DNA of 64,000 nucleotides from Pachypanchax playfairii (GCA_006937955.1 SSNP01000042.1:2565388-2629387), one strand, 5' to 3'. Shown: positions 26,161 through 39,896, numbered from the stretch's first letter. Translations and numbers: made by a program. The notes: generated by a model from the letters alone, not told the origin.

Positions 26161-27923
26161 TTAAAAAGGTTTTCTCAGGTGTTTTAGTTGTTTAGTCACA
26201 AACAGATTAAAAACATTTTAAAGAACAAAAGAGTAACGAGCAAAAAGAAAATTATTTTTTATTTAAACAGGATGTTAAAAAGCACATTGAGATCAGGACT
26301 ACAGGACGGAGACGTGCGATCTGTGCAGCTACACAGAGGTGTTGTCTACTTTGGGCCCCCAAGGCACTGAATGGTGACCGAGACGTGTTTCGATAAACTA
26401 TAATTTATTGGTTATCAAAACAAATGAAAACAAGAGCAACACTACACAGGAAGAGGAGCTTCAACCTTCTACTTTTTATTAAAATTATAAGAAACTTTGG
26501 GCCCCCACAGACCCTAGAATCACCTGTGTGGTTACAGACAGGTGAGCAGAGACAGCTCTTATCTGGTACCAGAAAACAAGCTCCGTATGCAGAAACGTAC
26601 CTGCACGGTGTTTCATCAGAGCAAACATGCTACGCTTAGCAAGCAGTACAGTTAGCTTTCATTTCTGAGCTTATAGCTAACAGAACAGAGAAACACCATC
26701 ACTGCACTTTTAATTCATTTTTCATATCAGGATTCAGTTCCTGAATAAATGTTTATCCATACGCTGCAGAGAACTCAACAGTTCGGCTCCGTCCAAACAC
26801 ACATTCCGCTTTCATAAAATCAGGAAAAAACAAACATCTTCCTCCAATGTGGGATTTGTTTATGCCCAAAAGATTCCTTAAAGTCATCCACAAAAATAAA
26901 CTCACAAACAAAACAAAAAGAGAACACAATGGACAATGTTAAAGAAGAGCGGAGACAGTTTAAAAAAAAAAAGATACGGGCTCTTGTGTCTGCAAAGAGT
27001 TGTTAAATTGAAAAATCTCCTCCAGCATCCTTCTCCAAAAAAGATAAAAAAGGCAGCAGCCATCCAGCTGACCAAAATGACAATGTGTGCTTTGTTCAGA
27101 GACGGGGCCTTATTTGTGACCGTCTTCTTTCTCACAATGTGTCTCATAGCCCCAGGATAATAGACATCAGAGACACGTGGTCATACGTGGTCATAAGATT
27201 CATAAGATCCCATTTGTTCATTTGGAGTCCTGCTGTGAACTTCACTCAAACAATGGGAACTTTTCAATTCTTCACCGGAGAGCCTGTGGAGGGGCGGAGA
27301 GCTGCACTTGTGCAAGCGAGAGAGTTCGTGTGCAACAAGTCGGTAAAGGAAAGATGGAAACTCGGGGCACGGTTTACATATCAGTGGCTGTAATGATGAA
27401 ATGTAATTAAATGGAAGTCTTGAGGTTCTTGTTAAATGCCACAAAAGCACATTTCTTTAACAGGAAATCATCCTGGAAGCATGTGATGTTTTAAAGTTTA
27501 AAGCATTGTTCCAGCTCTGCAGAGGATGGACAGAATCAGCTGCACTTCAAGCTGCTACACTAAATTTCTGCTAATGCATTAGCGTGTCAGATAACACATA
27601 GCTGTCATCCTTCTGTTTTACATCAGCACGCCAGTTACTCTTCTCAGCTCAGGTTTGTTTAGATGCACTGCTCCTTGTTTCATGTCGTCACCCCCGGCAA
27701 CAAGTGACATCCCAGCCAGAAACTTTACAAAATATTCTTTCAAGTATAAAATCTGAAGTTTCTCCTGCCTTTCTGAGGGACGTGAGGAGTTCCTGCACAT
27801 GAAAATGCCTCTTCAGGCTCTGAGTCTGAGTGCAAACACTGACTTTCATGCCAGCGTGCGCGCCACAGATGGTGTCAGGGCCACGCAGGGCTTCATGCCA
27901 AAGCCTCAGCCACCAATAGATGT

Positions 27924-27929
<6 letters not shown>

Positions 27930-27954
<25 letters not shown>
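27930..27954 (+). repeat. CA microsatellite (short)
   Basis: 12 CA units. Confidence 0.9.
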
Positions 27955-27960
<6 letters not shown>

Positions 27961-30349
27961 AGACAGAAAAATGAGACATTCTTGGGCTCAGTGTGGAAAA
28001 CATGCCCCAGAGGGTTTTCCTGACTTAGAATGGTAAGTCAGACAATAGCTCATTTGTGGTGCCTTTATCCTGACAAAAGGCGCTATAGGCCCTCATAACG
28101 GCACATGGTCTATTGTAAATGTCTTCATGTTTAGTTTGTACGTATGGGCACATTGTGTGGTCATGAGATTTCATCCAGCAGCCAAATACAACTTCCTCAT
28201 TGAGTTCCTAAAAGCCCCACGTGTTTACAGTCAGATTATGATTATTGAGAATAAACTAATACAGAGGTCCAGATCTAATGTAAACAAAGAGGGGTGGCTG
28301 CCATGCAATGATACTATTTAAACCCTAGAGTGGGGATTTCCCAGATAAGGGTATTTTTTAAAAAGCCCACACACAGTTCAGTAATGAAATTATGATAATT
28401 TCTAATGGAATTTCCCTGATTTGTCTTAGATTTACTGGACATGTTGCTTAGTTATAAGTACTCTACACATTTAGTTCATACTGTATATTGATATCTAGAG
28501 CTGGTAAAAAAAAACAAAAAACACCCGTGTGTATTTTCTTAGTGGACGCTGAATCACGAAACCTCACAGAGCGCAATTTATGAGAGCACTTAGAGAGAGA
28601 AACGCAACCTGTAACTCCGAGATGCCTCAGCATTTGTCAGCCGTGTGTGTACTCTGCTGCACAATTTACACCCCTCGTATTGATAAACAGACCAGACGAG
28701 GAGACAGTGAGGAGGGAGAAGAAGAGGAGGAAAAGGAAAGAGGGATTAGAGGAAGATGCTTTACCCTAAATGGCTCTCCGTCTAAAATGAGTCAAGGTTC
28801 AAGTGCTGTTTAGATTAGAAGGTAAGTAAAAATTCCTCTGCTTTCCGAAACTGTTTTCTCAAGCTGGGAACAAACGGAGAAGATGAACAGCTCAGAGATG
28901 GAGAAGCAGAGGGGGGGGGCGAAGAGGTGAGGATGACTATCACAAAGATAACAGTGATGTTAGACCCAGTCTCCTCCATCACCTTCATGACCCGTCAGAA
29001 TGTTACTGGATCCAGGAGAAGTTTAGAAAACCTCCTTTAGTGTGAAGACATCGATGATCCTGCTACGTTCCACATCCCCAACACAATCTCCTGCATCCTC
29101 ACCGTATTGTAAACATCAACAATAAGTTCACATCAAGGCGCCACCGTCTCCACACCGTCATGATCCGGATGAAGCTACATGCTAAGATCATGTCACTCTG
29201 GTAATCCGGTCTTGGTCAAGGCAGTAGACAAATGTAAGTAGCCACTATTAAAAAGTTTGCGGGTGCACATGGTTCCTCAGAGATATTCTGTCACCACACG
29301 TCACCCAAAACCTGGATATCTTGTCGTCACAGTTATAAATCCCATAAAAACTTGTTGCAGAGTTTTGATGCATCCAGAAACCCACCGTGGGACCGGAACC
29401 TGTTCTTAAAGGTGTATGAAGACCTCACCATGACCCTTTAAAGACCATCCATGTTCTGATGAATGTTTTATATGCTAACAGGATCATCATCTGGTGTGAA
29501 GCGGCCTGAAGGCTCTATGGAGATGAAATGTCTGCAGTTTTTGAGAGAGATTAAAAAAAAAAGAAGGGAAGGAAAAATATCTAAAAATGAGAAATAAGTG
29601 AAAAATTCTGAAGGTCATTGTGATTCAGTAAAAGCATCACGAGACAACGTGCTCAAAATCTCAAATCTGATGATTTATTTGGCGACAGTTTCATTAAAAG
29701 ACAAGGCTGATGGATTTTTTTTGCGATTCTCTTCTAATTTAAAGTCCTGATACTGACATGTTAACAAACTACATCAACTAAATCAATTATTTTTTACTTA
29801 TTCCAGTTAAGCACACACATTTAAGAAAAAACCTTTTTCAAAGATGTGCATCTTTCTATATTTACTAAAATAGTTCAGCCACCATCAGCACCAGCAGGGC
29901 CCAGCAGCAAAGGAAGTAGGAGGAGATAATAAATCCATAAAGCAGCTGTAGTAAATCAGAGTTCAGGCAGCCAGCGAGCTGACTAATGTTTTGGGTAAAC
30001 ATCATTTTATCACCTGTCCTGAAGCCAACCTGCCAAGAGACAGTGTTTGGGTTGTTATACATGCACCACAGGCAACTTACGGAGTGTCTTGCTGTTTGGC
30101 TGTTTTGTGTGTGGCGGGGCAAGAATCAACAATCCCATCAGCTGCTGCCAATATGAACACAAACTGCTACAGGCTTCATCTGATAACTGAATTCTGTTTC
30201 TATCTTTCTTTTCTTTATCCTCTCAGATTCTTTATGTTTACGTCTTTTCTGGAGTTAAAATGTTAATAAGAGAGACTTCATTTATATCATCCTAAAAAAA
30301 ATGTAGAAACAATCGTTGGAAACAATGTTTCATTGTTGAATCTTGTTTT

Positions 30350-31959
30350 TAAGGGTGTCAAATTATCGTGTTAGTTGAGATTAATTAATTACAGCCATAT
30401 TTGGTGCGTTATATCCCTTAAAGACCGTGTAAAGGGAATTCTTCTATTTTCTTCTAACCACATTATAAACATAATAAATGTTGTAAACATGTGAAAAACC
30501 TCCCAACAATTAAAAACTGAATTGTGGAGCTAGCCTTCAAATTGCGTTTCAAGAGTTTTCTGTTTCAGGATTTTATGGGCGGATCTAAAAGGATCTTCAG
30601 GATAACCCCGCCCCCTGCTGCTCTCGTCATATAAAACCGTACAGTGCGGTAGCTTCAGTGGTTTTCCCGCTCCTTCATCCGAGGGATGACCGTCTGAAAA
30701 AGCTTTGGGTGGATTTTGTGCAGAGGAGCCACACAGTAGACAGTAACTAAACCAGCATGATAGGTAGGAGCTACTTCCGCCACCTGCTGCCTTCATATGC
30801 TAAACAAAGCTCAGAATGGCGTAGCAGCACATTCCGCTCCTTCACTGATCAACAAGTCTGAAGCATTGCGGTTGTGTGGAAATATTTCAACTCCTCAAAA
30901 AGCAGCGATGCAAAAGCAGTTTTACATGTGGGTAGAACCTCAAACTTAACGAACCAGCCGGAACTCAGAAACGGAGGAAATGCAGTGATGTGGGGAAGAG
31001 AAGGAGGTGCTGCTAGAGGATGAGACAGACAGGTTTCAGCGCCTGCAGTGGACACGCCCCCAGCGTCTCAGAGCAGAGAAAACTGATCCTTTTTTCATTA
31101 TATTGTAACCAAATTTCATATGCTTCGCAGTGTTTTTAATCATTCAAATTTGGCTGGATGACTAATAACTAATATTCCTGTGCAGTGACAAACTCAGAAC
31201 ACACATTTGTTGTTACTTTACACGGGTTTTAATCGCGTTAATCTAATTTTTAATCTATATTTACAGTTTCTGCTTTTGAGTTGTTTTAAATAAAATCCTT
31301 TTTTAGTATTTTCGGCTTCTTGTGCTGGAGTTGTACAAAGGGATTAATCCAGTGCTTAATTTGTAAATCGAAAGTTTCCGGAATGCAAATAGCGCTACGA
31401 GACCAGAATTCACTGACTGATACCGGAACACACACATAGACATGTATGAACGCACACACGTACACAACCGTTGGACCAGACCAATTGTCAAGCAGGGTTA
31501 GAGAAAGTGATGATAAGCCCAGAAGAAGTAAGTTATACTGCCTTTTTGGTATTTTGATGCTGCCGTTATTTAACTCAAGTGGCGCCGTTAACGGATCCTA
31601 GCAAATAGTTACCGGAACACACCCTTTCAAAATAAGACAGCTCCCGGATCTTGTTCCGGCTCAAATTAAGCCCTGGATTAATCACTCTTAGGTGGACATC
31701 TATTGGCTGCTGATTGACTTCCAGTGACGGCAAGGTGAGCAAAAGCGTTTAGTTGCAGAGCGGAGAAGTGACAATGGAGGAGCATGAGAGTTGTCGGTCT
31801 GATGAATGGAAAATTTACTTTTCAAAAATGTCCCGACGGAACCATAGATAACAATAGTGTTTTTATTAGCTATTATTAAATGAGATTAAAAATAAGATTA
31901 ATTAATTACTGCTCAAAATTAAATAATCTCATCCAATTTTTAATCTCATGACAGCACTA
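30350..31959. mobile_element. hAT-type non-autonomous element (outer)
   Basis: Flanked by an exact 8-bp duplication CTTGTTTT (30342-30349 and 31960-31967), the hAT hallmark. Ends are imperfect inverted repeats: TAAGGGTGTCA at the left and TAGTGCTGTCA (complement) at the right. Nearby AATTAATTA-rich blocks appear at both ends in inverted order. The 1,610 bp include a second, nested hAT; without it the element would be about 1.28 kb. No transposase frame is left. Confidence 0.8.
31350..31675. mobile_element. hAT MITE nested in the larger hAT element
   Basis: 326 bp with 14-bp terminal inverted repeats, CAGTGCTTAATTTG versus CAGGGCTTAATTTG (one mismatch), and an exact 8-bp duplication GATTAATC (31342-31349, 31676-31683). 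There is no coding capacity. It must be younger than its host element. Confidence 0.88.
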
Positions 31960-32527
31960 CTTGTTTTATTGCTAATTAAAGCATAAATCCGTTACAATAA
32001 TAATATCAACAGGAAACATTTGAAGGATCTTAAAGTACAACAGTAATTTTGAACCTTTGTGTTAAACTATGTTGACAAAATTTGTATTAACTGCATAAAA
32101 TGTGTAAAGATCAAAAGAAATGCTGCTACCAGTGGCTCCTTAGTGTCACCATGGTAACTGCACACCTGTGACTCTCCCTCTCCAGCAACACGTTTCATGA
32201 GACAGACAGAGAAACATTCAAACACTAACAGTGAGAAAACTAACGAATGGAAACAATGTGTAAACCGATGTGGCCGAGACCTGCAGAGTGTCGTCACCTG
32301 TCATCTTTTTCACTGTCTTCAGCGTTTTGGTCAGAGAAAAGACGATTAAAACAGACTTTTATTAAAAATAAAACACAGTAAAATGACGTGACTGAGAGTT
32401 TGGAGGTTTGAACTCTTGAGGGGACGCGAGAAGTTCTGATGTAGCGAGAGACACGTCCAGTAAAACACCAAAATACCTACGATTAGATGTAACTGTATAA
32501 AATGTATCTGTGTAATTAAAAATACAT

Positions 32528-32531
<4 letters not shown>

Positions 32532-32604
<73 letters not shown>
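32532..32604 (+). repeat. TG microsatellite
   Basis: About 36 TG units shortly before the GGACT tract. Confidence 0.97.
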
Positions 32605-32608
<4 letters not shown>

Positions 32609-32671
32609 TTATAAATATTGTGACATTTTCTAAGTTCAATATTCTAGTGTGAAATCTTATGAACTATAGAG

Positions 32672-32928
32672 CTGGACCGGACCGGACGGGACGGGACGGG
32701 ACTGGACTGGACGGACCAGACTGGACTGGACTGGACCGGACCGGACCGGACTGGACCGACCAGACTGGACCATCTAGACTGGACTAGACTGGACTGGACT
32801 GGACTGGACTCGGCTGGACCGGACCGGACCGACCAAACTGGGCTGGGCTGGACTGGACTGGACCAACCAGACTGGACTCGGCTGGACCGAACCGAACCGG
32901 GCTGGACTGGATTGGACCGGACTGGACC
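32672..32928 (+). repeat. Degenerate GGACT/GGACC pentamer tract
   Basis: About 257 bp of CTGGA/CCGGA/GGGAC pentamers with interruptions such as GACCAGACT. Open frames across it (SSPVQ repeats on the minus strand) are by-products of the repeat. Confidence 0.9.
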
Positions 32929-33901
32929 TGAAAATGTTTGTCTTTGTACAAGAAAACTTGCTCCTCCTGTAGGTTTGACATCCAGCTGGAACGTTACGCT
33001 CTTTTAACAAAATGTTTTAAAACGTACTTTTGGTAAACTGTGTTACATTGTTCATAGAGTCTGACCCTATTTATTCTCATCTTATAACATGTGAAAGTTA
33101 TAAATAATTATCTTTAAGGGGATAAAAACTGTGTCAAGTACACAATTTATTAACATTTCATTGGTTTTTGAACAATTAACAAAAAGTACAGTTTGTCTTT
33201 CACTCCGTCTCTCAGACCGAGACATTTACACACATCACAAGAACCCCGAGCTCAGGAGCCCGCAGACGAACGCCAAGGTAAAGAGAAAAAACATTAATCT
33301 GAAAAATGATTTCATGTTTAAAATAACAAAGGTCAACGTTTCAGTCCAGCTAATGTTTGGAGAACACGCCCACAACCAAAAAATACAACTATTTGTGTCT
33401 TCACTTTGCCCACTGAATGGGAGTAAATGTGAGCTGACAGCTACACTTTTCACTTCCAAATTTATGTCAGCCCTGTGACTTCAGCTGCAGACCCCACAGC
33501 ACAGAGAGAGAGAGGGAAGAGAAACCCTCCGCTACACAAACGCTGCTGCCCAGATGAAAAGGGTAAAAAGAAAACTGTGATAATACAATAAAAATTAAGA
33601 GAGACAGATCAACAAACATCTGACAGACGGGAATAATGAGGTAGAAGTTTAGAGCCGGAGCAAAGGAGGAGAGCAGGAGAACAGGAGGAGCAGCTGCTCC
33701 AACAGCTGGCCGGCAGGATTGATGTCTCAGTGAAATAAAACTCAACATATGTCCAAACATGAAGAGACGAGCCAGCCAAGTGGAGGAGAGACAACTACAC
33801 ACATACTGTAAGCAAAAACACACACGGTGATACAACAACACACACTGATTAAAGAATACCACTACACTGCTGAAACATTTAATTAAACAGAGCAAGTATA
33901 C

Positions 33902-33940
<39 letters not shown>

Positions 33941-33946
33941 ACACAC
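33902..33946 (+). repeat. CA microsatellite
   Basis: About 16 AC units, then ACATACACACACAC. Confidence 0.95.
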
Positions 33947-34100
33947 AATTCAACTGGACCAGTTGTTCAGTGTTGTAAAACCATTACACTGCAGCGTGGT
34001 TAGCCTGGCTGCGTGTTAGCACAGTGTCTGTTTCACACACACTATTTTCATCTGTCAGATGACACCCAGACCCAGTCACAGAACATGAGAAAACATACAG

Positions 34101-34141
34101 CCCCCCCCCCCCCCCCCNNNNNNNNNNCCCCCCCCCCCCCC
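34101..34141 (+). other. C tract interrupted by a 10-N gap
   Basis: C17, then 10 N (34118-34127), then C14. The assembly evidently failed inside a longer C tract next to repeat copy B. Confidence 0.97.
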
Positions 34142-34162
34142 ACACACACACACACACACACC

Positions 34163-34453
34163 CACAAGTGTGTTTTGGTATCCTTATGGGGACCGTCCAT
34201 TGACTTCCATTGATTTTAGTAACTAGATTTATACCTAACCCAAACCCTTTTACTAACCTTAACCATTACTGATCTATAACTAACCCTAAGACTAACTAAA
34301 ACTCTATTCACACCATACCTATAAACCTAACCCCTAACCCTAAAAAGGGGATTCCCCCCCATGGGGACCAGGCTTCGGTCCCCACAAGAACCCTCGGACC
34401 CCAGAAAGATAGTAAAAGTCAGGAAACTGGTCCCCAGGAGGTCAGAAATACAA

Positions 34454-34457
<4 letters not shown>
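34163..34457 (-). repeat. TG-embedded dispersed repeat, copy B (inverted)
   Basis: The same core as copies A and C in reverse orientation, flanked by CA runs (34141-34160 and 34456-34499), with a C tract and 10-N gap just outside at 34101-34141. Confidence 0.92.
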
Positions 34458-34501
<44 letters not shown>

Positions 34502-34680
34502 ATACAGAATCGTGATGATCATATTTATTTAATGAATCATGAATTAAAAACCTCAAAAAACTGTCCGACACTGAGACCAAATTTACATAAAGTGAGAAAT
34601 TTTCCTCCTAGAAATGTAATTTATAAAAAGTGATACAGATAAAAACAGCAGTTTTCAGATTCATTTAGTTCCCCGAGTCG

Positions 34681-34720
34681 CGGTGGCTGCAGCGGTGGCT
34701 GCAGCGGTGGCTGCAGCGGT
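34681..34720 (+). repeat. 12-bp tandem repeat x3
   Basis: CGGTGGCTGCAG three times, followed by CGGTCGCGG; a small GC-rich island in an AT-rich setting. Confidence 0.85.
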
Positions 34721-35415
34721 CGCGGAGCTGCAGAGGTTTTAAACTGATCTCTGATCTGTTCAGTGTTCTGATGGGACTTTGACCCGAACAAATGACTCAT
34801 CCCATTATCACCTCATTGTATTTTATTTTCTAAGCTGTCACATTTTGGGAAAACTCCACCTATTTTCTTCAAATGAGATGAAGACTTCAGTATGAGGATC
34901 AACCAACTGAAGGTTCATTTTATGTTCAGAAATTAAAACCTGAAATGAAACAGCTACAAGTTTGTTACAAACTTTTTTCTTATTGGAAGGTCGTTCTACA
35001 GAAAATAGAGAGAAAGTTGGTAGTTTGATCCAAAAAACAATTAACCTGATAGATTAGGATTCTCGGTTGATGTTTGTGTGACAGGGTGAATGTTTTTACA
35101 CATGTGTGACATTTAGGATCCAAACCTTGCTGCATGCTGTGGCTCCTTGAAAACATAAAAATGGAGTGAGAAAATTGAAAGGAATTCGTGTTCAATAAAA
35201 TCCAGGGCCCTAAATCTCTTGTTTGGCTTTTGGTTGTCAAAATAATTGAAATTTTTATTTTAAGATGTAAAACTTGAGTTTTAAACTGAAAACACTCCCG
35301 TTCACGGTACCAAATCGTCTCTTTGTCAGACACACACTCCAAAAACAGCAGTTCAAGACCCGAGCTTCTGTTTCCACTTTAGGCCTGATATGTGAAACCT
35401 TTACTTGCTTAGCGT

Positions 35416-35416
<1 letters not shown>

Positions 35417-35452
<36 letters not shown>

Positions 35453-35464
35453 CATGCACATACA
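35417..35464 (+). repeat. CA-rich microsatellite
   Basis: CA units with GCACA and ATGCA interruptions. Confidence 0.9.
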
Positions 35465-38012
35465 AACATGCAGACTCAGGGAGACGTGTAGCTCAGACAT
35501 AATAGAAGCTTTGTTTTGGATCAGGCTAGTGGTGGAGTTGGTGTGGGCGGGGCTTGTTATTGAAGACCAATCAAATTTCATCATGGACCACTCAGTCTCA
35601 GCTGACTCAACAACTGATCTAAAGTTGACCAAGGTGATCCAACATGGCTACCTTCAGTTACACTCTCTCCTTCACGTGTGACGAGATGTGAAAGCAGAAC
35701 ACAGCTCCTCGTATCTCCTCGTATCAAACCTGAGCCTCCGTAACAGGTGCCATTACTGCCAAACTTCACAGCTTTTCTAAACAAAATGGCACAAAACTGT
35801 CAAAGTTTTCTAACAAACAACTAAAACAAACAGGTTTGGTCAAATTTAATATGCAACAAACTAGTTTAATTCATCCGAACAACTTTAAAATGCTGCACAT
35901 CAACACCCGAGTTTACAACAATGTCTGCCTGTTTCCAGAAAACCTGATCCACTGTTTTAAACTGGATTTTAGCTTTTTCTTTTCTTTTTTTTATTCCCGT
36001 TACATCTAATTGGTCTTTACCAAATTACATAGCAATTTGGCATTTAACTGATATCCTAGTTAAAAAGGAGAGAATTTGATAAAATCACCATTTAATATGA
36101 TTCTTTTGGACGGTGTACAAAGCTGTTCCAACAAACCACATTACAGGCGCTTGTACCATATGCTGGCTGGCCTGCAGCCAAACCGAGCAGGAGCAGAGAG
36201 GTCTATCAGGCACTGCACAGTCAGGGACCCACGAGGGGGGTGTCACAGCACAGTTAGTTACAATGCTGCAGATTAAAGAATGAGAGTTCTGCTTGGAGCC
36301 TTTCTAATGAAACAATGTACTTGTCAGTTAGTCTAAATATGGCGAGTTAGAACAGGACTGTTCGCCACGATCTTTACACACAAAGACAAACTCAGAAAAA
36401 CACGATTTAATCTGCTGATTCCGTAGAAGAAGACAAACATAGTGACGGAGCCAACAAGGATTCATTAATTAGCCAATAGGATTAACTCTGGGAGATGACT
36501 GCGCTTGCTGTTAAGCTGTCATCTCAACTACCTGTCACACACATACACACTCAAAGGTCAGACACTAAGTGTGCACGAGGCCCATGGGCCTGTCACAAGT
36601 CAGGAGGTAAGTGGAGAACTGCAGCTTCTTCTGCAGCTTTCAGATGATGTCACAAACATCCAGCTGAGCTGCAAACTGGAGGAAACAAATCAGGAATCTC
36701 TCCAGTCGGATTTTACTTTGTCTTATTTTATTAGCAATACGTGTAAATATGCAGAAGTTTCTAGATTATTCTTTAGGGATTATTCTGAGTCCCTCCAGAA
36801 GATATCAGAACGTGTTCCTCAGTCTGAGAGCTGAGATGATGAAACAAACTCTCAGCAGAACGTCTGTATTGCTGCAACAAAACAGGGTTAGAGGTAAACC
36901 CGGCCTCGCTCTGACCCCATTGTCCAGCTGGACGAGTCATCATGAGGGTGCCGAGACAAGTCCTGCAAACTGGACAACACAACTCCAAATAAAAAGATCA
37001 GCACACATAAAACATGATGATGTTCACTTAACGTCACTCAACTGCAAACATTCTTCTTTATACAATATACTAATTCTAAGTGTTTCTTATAAATATTTTA
37101 GACATGCTGTGAAGATTTTGACAGATTTAATTTAGAAACAGTTCTTGCTCAAGGGCAGCGCTGAATAATCTGTATAAACTCTGCTGCTCCATCTGAGCCG
37201 AAAGTTTTATCACATTCAACAAAAACACGATGCACGTCAGCATAAACACTCGGCTTTCATCTGATTTCAATTCAAATCTTGCTTCATTTTAATTACATAC
37301 GTGTGATTAATTCTTTTTTTCAACTGTCTCTGATTATGAAGGAAAAACAAGCTGCATGAATTCAACACTTTTAAACAGGACACAGATAATAAATAAATAA
37401 ACAAAAATCTGTTTTAAATTTAACACTTAGTTATAAGGTATCATGAGTTCAAGTTTCCACAAAAATGAATCCATTAAAACAGTCATGATGAATTATGAGA
37501 GGAATCTGGTTTTGTTCGGTCCAGAATGCATCATCATGTAACCACTAATGTCATATTGGATGTTGTGTTATTCCTCATCTCCGTTTGATGGGCGGGGCCG
37601 TCACAGATCTGAAATAGCATCATTGGGGGGAGATTATAACATTAACTAATGCAAGCCTTAAGGGACTGAATAAGTCGGGTGTTTTTAAACACGTTTCCAA
37701 AAAGGAGGACAGAAACAGTCCAACTGATGTCCGTGTGTTCTTCGGTCAGTCTTTCTGTTTTAGTCTGTCGGTGTATAAAACTCATCGAAATGTTGTTACC
37801 CCAATAAGTATTTAGTTGAACTGATAAATAAGTCTAACAGGTGTCTCTCTGCAGCCATGTGCTGCTGTAATTGAACCTGATCTCATTTGCAAATCAAACA
37901 TATGAATTATACAGTAATTCATCCAGGCTTTGGTTTAAGCAGGATTAGAGTGATTTTAAGTGTTTGCCAGGCTGCCAGAGCTGCACTAGGCACATTAGAT
38001 GACTGACTAAGT

Positions 38013-38039
38013 TGGCACGAGGGCATGTTGCCCGTGCCA
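38013..38039. other. Short GC-rich hairpin
   Basis: Arms TGGCAC/GTGCCA and GGGCA/TGCCC with a 2-nt bulge and a TGT loop, within otherwise AT-rich intron 2. Function unknown. Confidence 0.5.
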
Positions 38040-38365
38040 GGCCCTGTTTAACAGCAGGTTGGGTCTATTGAAGTGCAACAATACAGATAATCATAATTTG
38101 CTCATCAGAACTGAGGGGAACCTGATTGCACCCTTCACTGGGACTTTAAGTTCATTGGACGGAATCCCAAAGTGCTTTCGACTTTCTGTTAAACACGTCT
38201 GTTTTTAACAGTGTTTCCTCTTTCAGTTCTACAGCGGAGGGGAATCCAGATTAACGACTCCTCACAGTTTATTGTTTATTTTCCTGTTTGTTCTCAGCTT
38301 TTGTTTTCCTGAACATGCAAGCTCTTGTTAAAAACCACTAACGATGGAGATGCAGCTCAGAGCCT

Positions 38366-38376
38366 TGTTTATTTAT

Positions 38377-38456
<80 letters not shown>

Positions 38457-38670
38457 TTATTTGTCTGTTTGTTTGTTTACTTACTTACTTATTTACTTAT
38501 TTATTGTTTATTGTTTGTTTGTTTGTTTGTTTGTTTGTTTGTTTGTTTGTTTTCAATCCATCCACCCAACCATCCACCCATCCATCCATCCACCCACCCA
38601 CCCATCCATCCATCCATCCATCCATCCATCCATCCATCCATCCATCCATCCATCCATCCATCCATCCATC
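38366..38670 (+). repeat. Compound tetranucleotide repeat
   Basis: Consecutive TTTA, then CTAT x19 (38381-38456), mixed TTTG/TTAC, TTTG x8-9, then CATC/CACC to 38670. Frames through it encode low-complexity peptides only. Confidence 0.97.
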
Positions 38671-39896
38671 GATGTTCCCTCGTCCTGACCTTGAACAGTG
38701 AAAGTGCTTGAACAGCACAGAGGAAGTCCTTTGTGTGCAGAATGTCTTTGTGTCTAACGCGCTGCACAACACAAGCACAACTCAACATAAATACAAAATT
38801 GTCAAGAAAACGTCAGACTCTCCTGGTGAAAGGGTATTTACAGCAACCAGCTGTGGTAATACAGCTACCTGACACCGTCTTAAATAGTTCTCCATAAAGC
38901 TTTTAAAAGCTGCAACTGCAGTGACACAAAAGAAATAAAAGTCTTCCCCATCGTAAAGTGAGGGCATGTCTATTCATTAGAACCGTCAGCGGCACTAAGG
39001 GCTCTGAGAGACCGACCGCTAACGGCGTGCTGACGGGGGTTCAGCTCAGCGACATCTTCTGCTGCTCCACTCCAGGCGACGGTGCACTGAAGGATACGTC
39101 GTGCTGGAAGGAGTGTGTTCAAAGGTCAACAGATTCTCCTCCATTTGATCAAACAGTTAATCAGCTGACTGAGGAAGCACAAGATAGTACTGCTCCATCT
39201 AATTACATGAGCCACCGAGACGTCAGGAAAAGACACAATATTTAAACAAAAGCAGAGTTAAACTGAGGAGTTTTTACTGTGTTGTGTTTGAATGACAAAA
39301 ACTGTCTTTCATCTCTATTGTACATGACTCAGTATAAACCCATTCACCATGCCGGCCTTGCAGTCCTGTCTGTATGTTCTTTTAACAAAATACAACAAGT
39401 CTGACAACTTATGAATTTGGAAATCTAACATTTGTCAGTGACACACAACAAAGCCCTCGTTTAGGATGTGAGCAAGGCCGCCTCTGGGTTTAGAAATTCC
39501 TGATAATAAAAAGGCTTCTGAAGATGATAAACAGAAAGAAGAACAGGAAGTCTCCCATGAAGGGAACAAGAAAATGATGATGAAGATGAGACAGGCACCG
39601 TTAAAAGGAAGAAGCGCCATTATAAAAACGGACAAACTGAAAACAGAGGAAAGGTGTGAGGAATTTGTCACTCATCAGCGATGAAAAACACAGAAGAAGA
39701 CGTTTAATGAAGCATTCAGGCGCTGCCTTCTATAGATCACCTCGTCTCATTTTAACTAAACTCATCATGCAAAACGAGCCACGCTGACTGTCAATCTGTA
39801 TATGGACACTCCAAATGAAACGCATGTGTGTGCTGCCTGAAAGACAGTTTTACAATGTGCCTTCAAGGATCACAGCAATTCAGGCAAACACTTACA

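Noticed and set aside
32774..33010. Proline/serine/glutamine repeat protein on the minus strand
   Set aside because: It is a translation of the degenerate GGACT tract; several frames are open for the same reason.
33467..33946. 159-residue minus-strand ORF
   Set aside because: It begins in a CA microsatellite (CVCVCV run) and shows no domain or splice context; probably chance.
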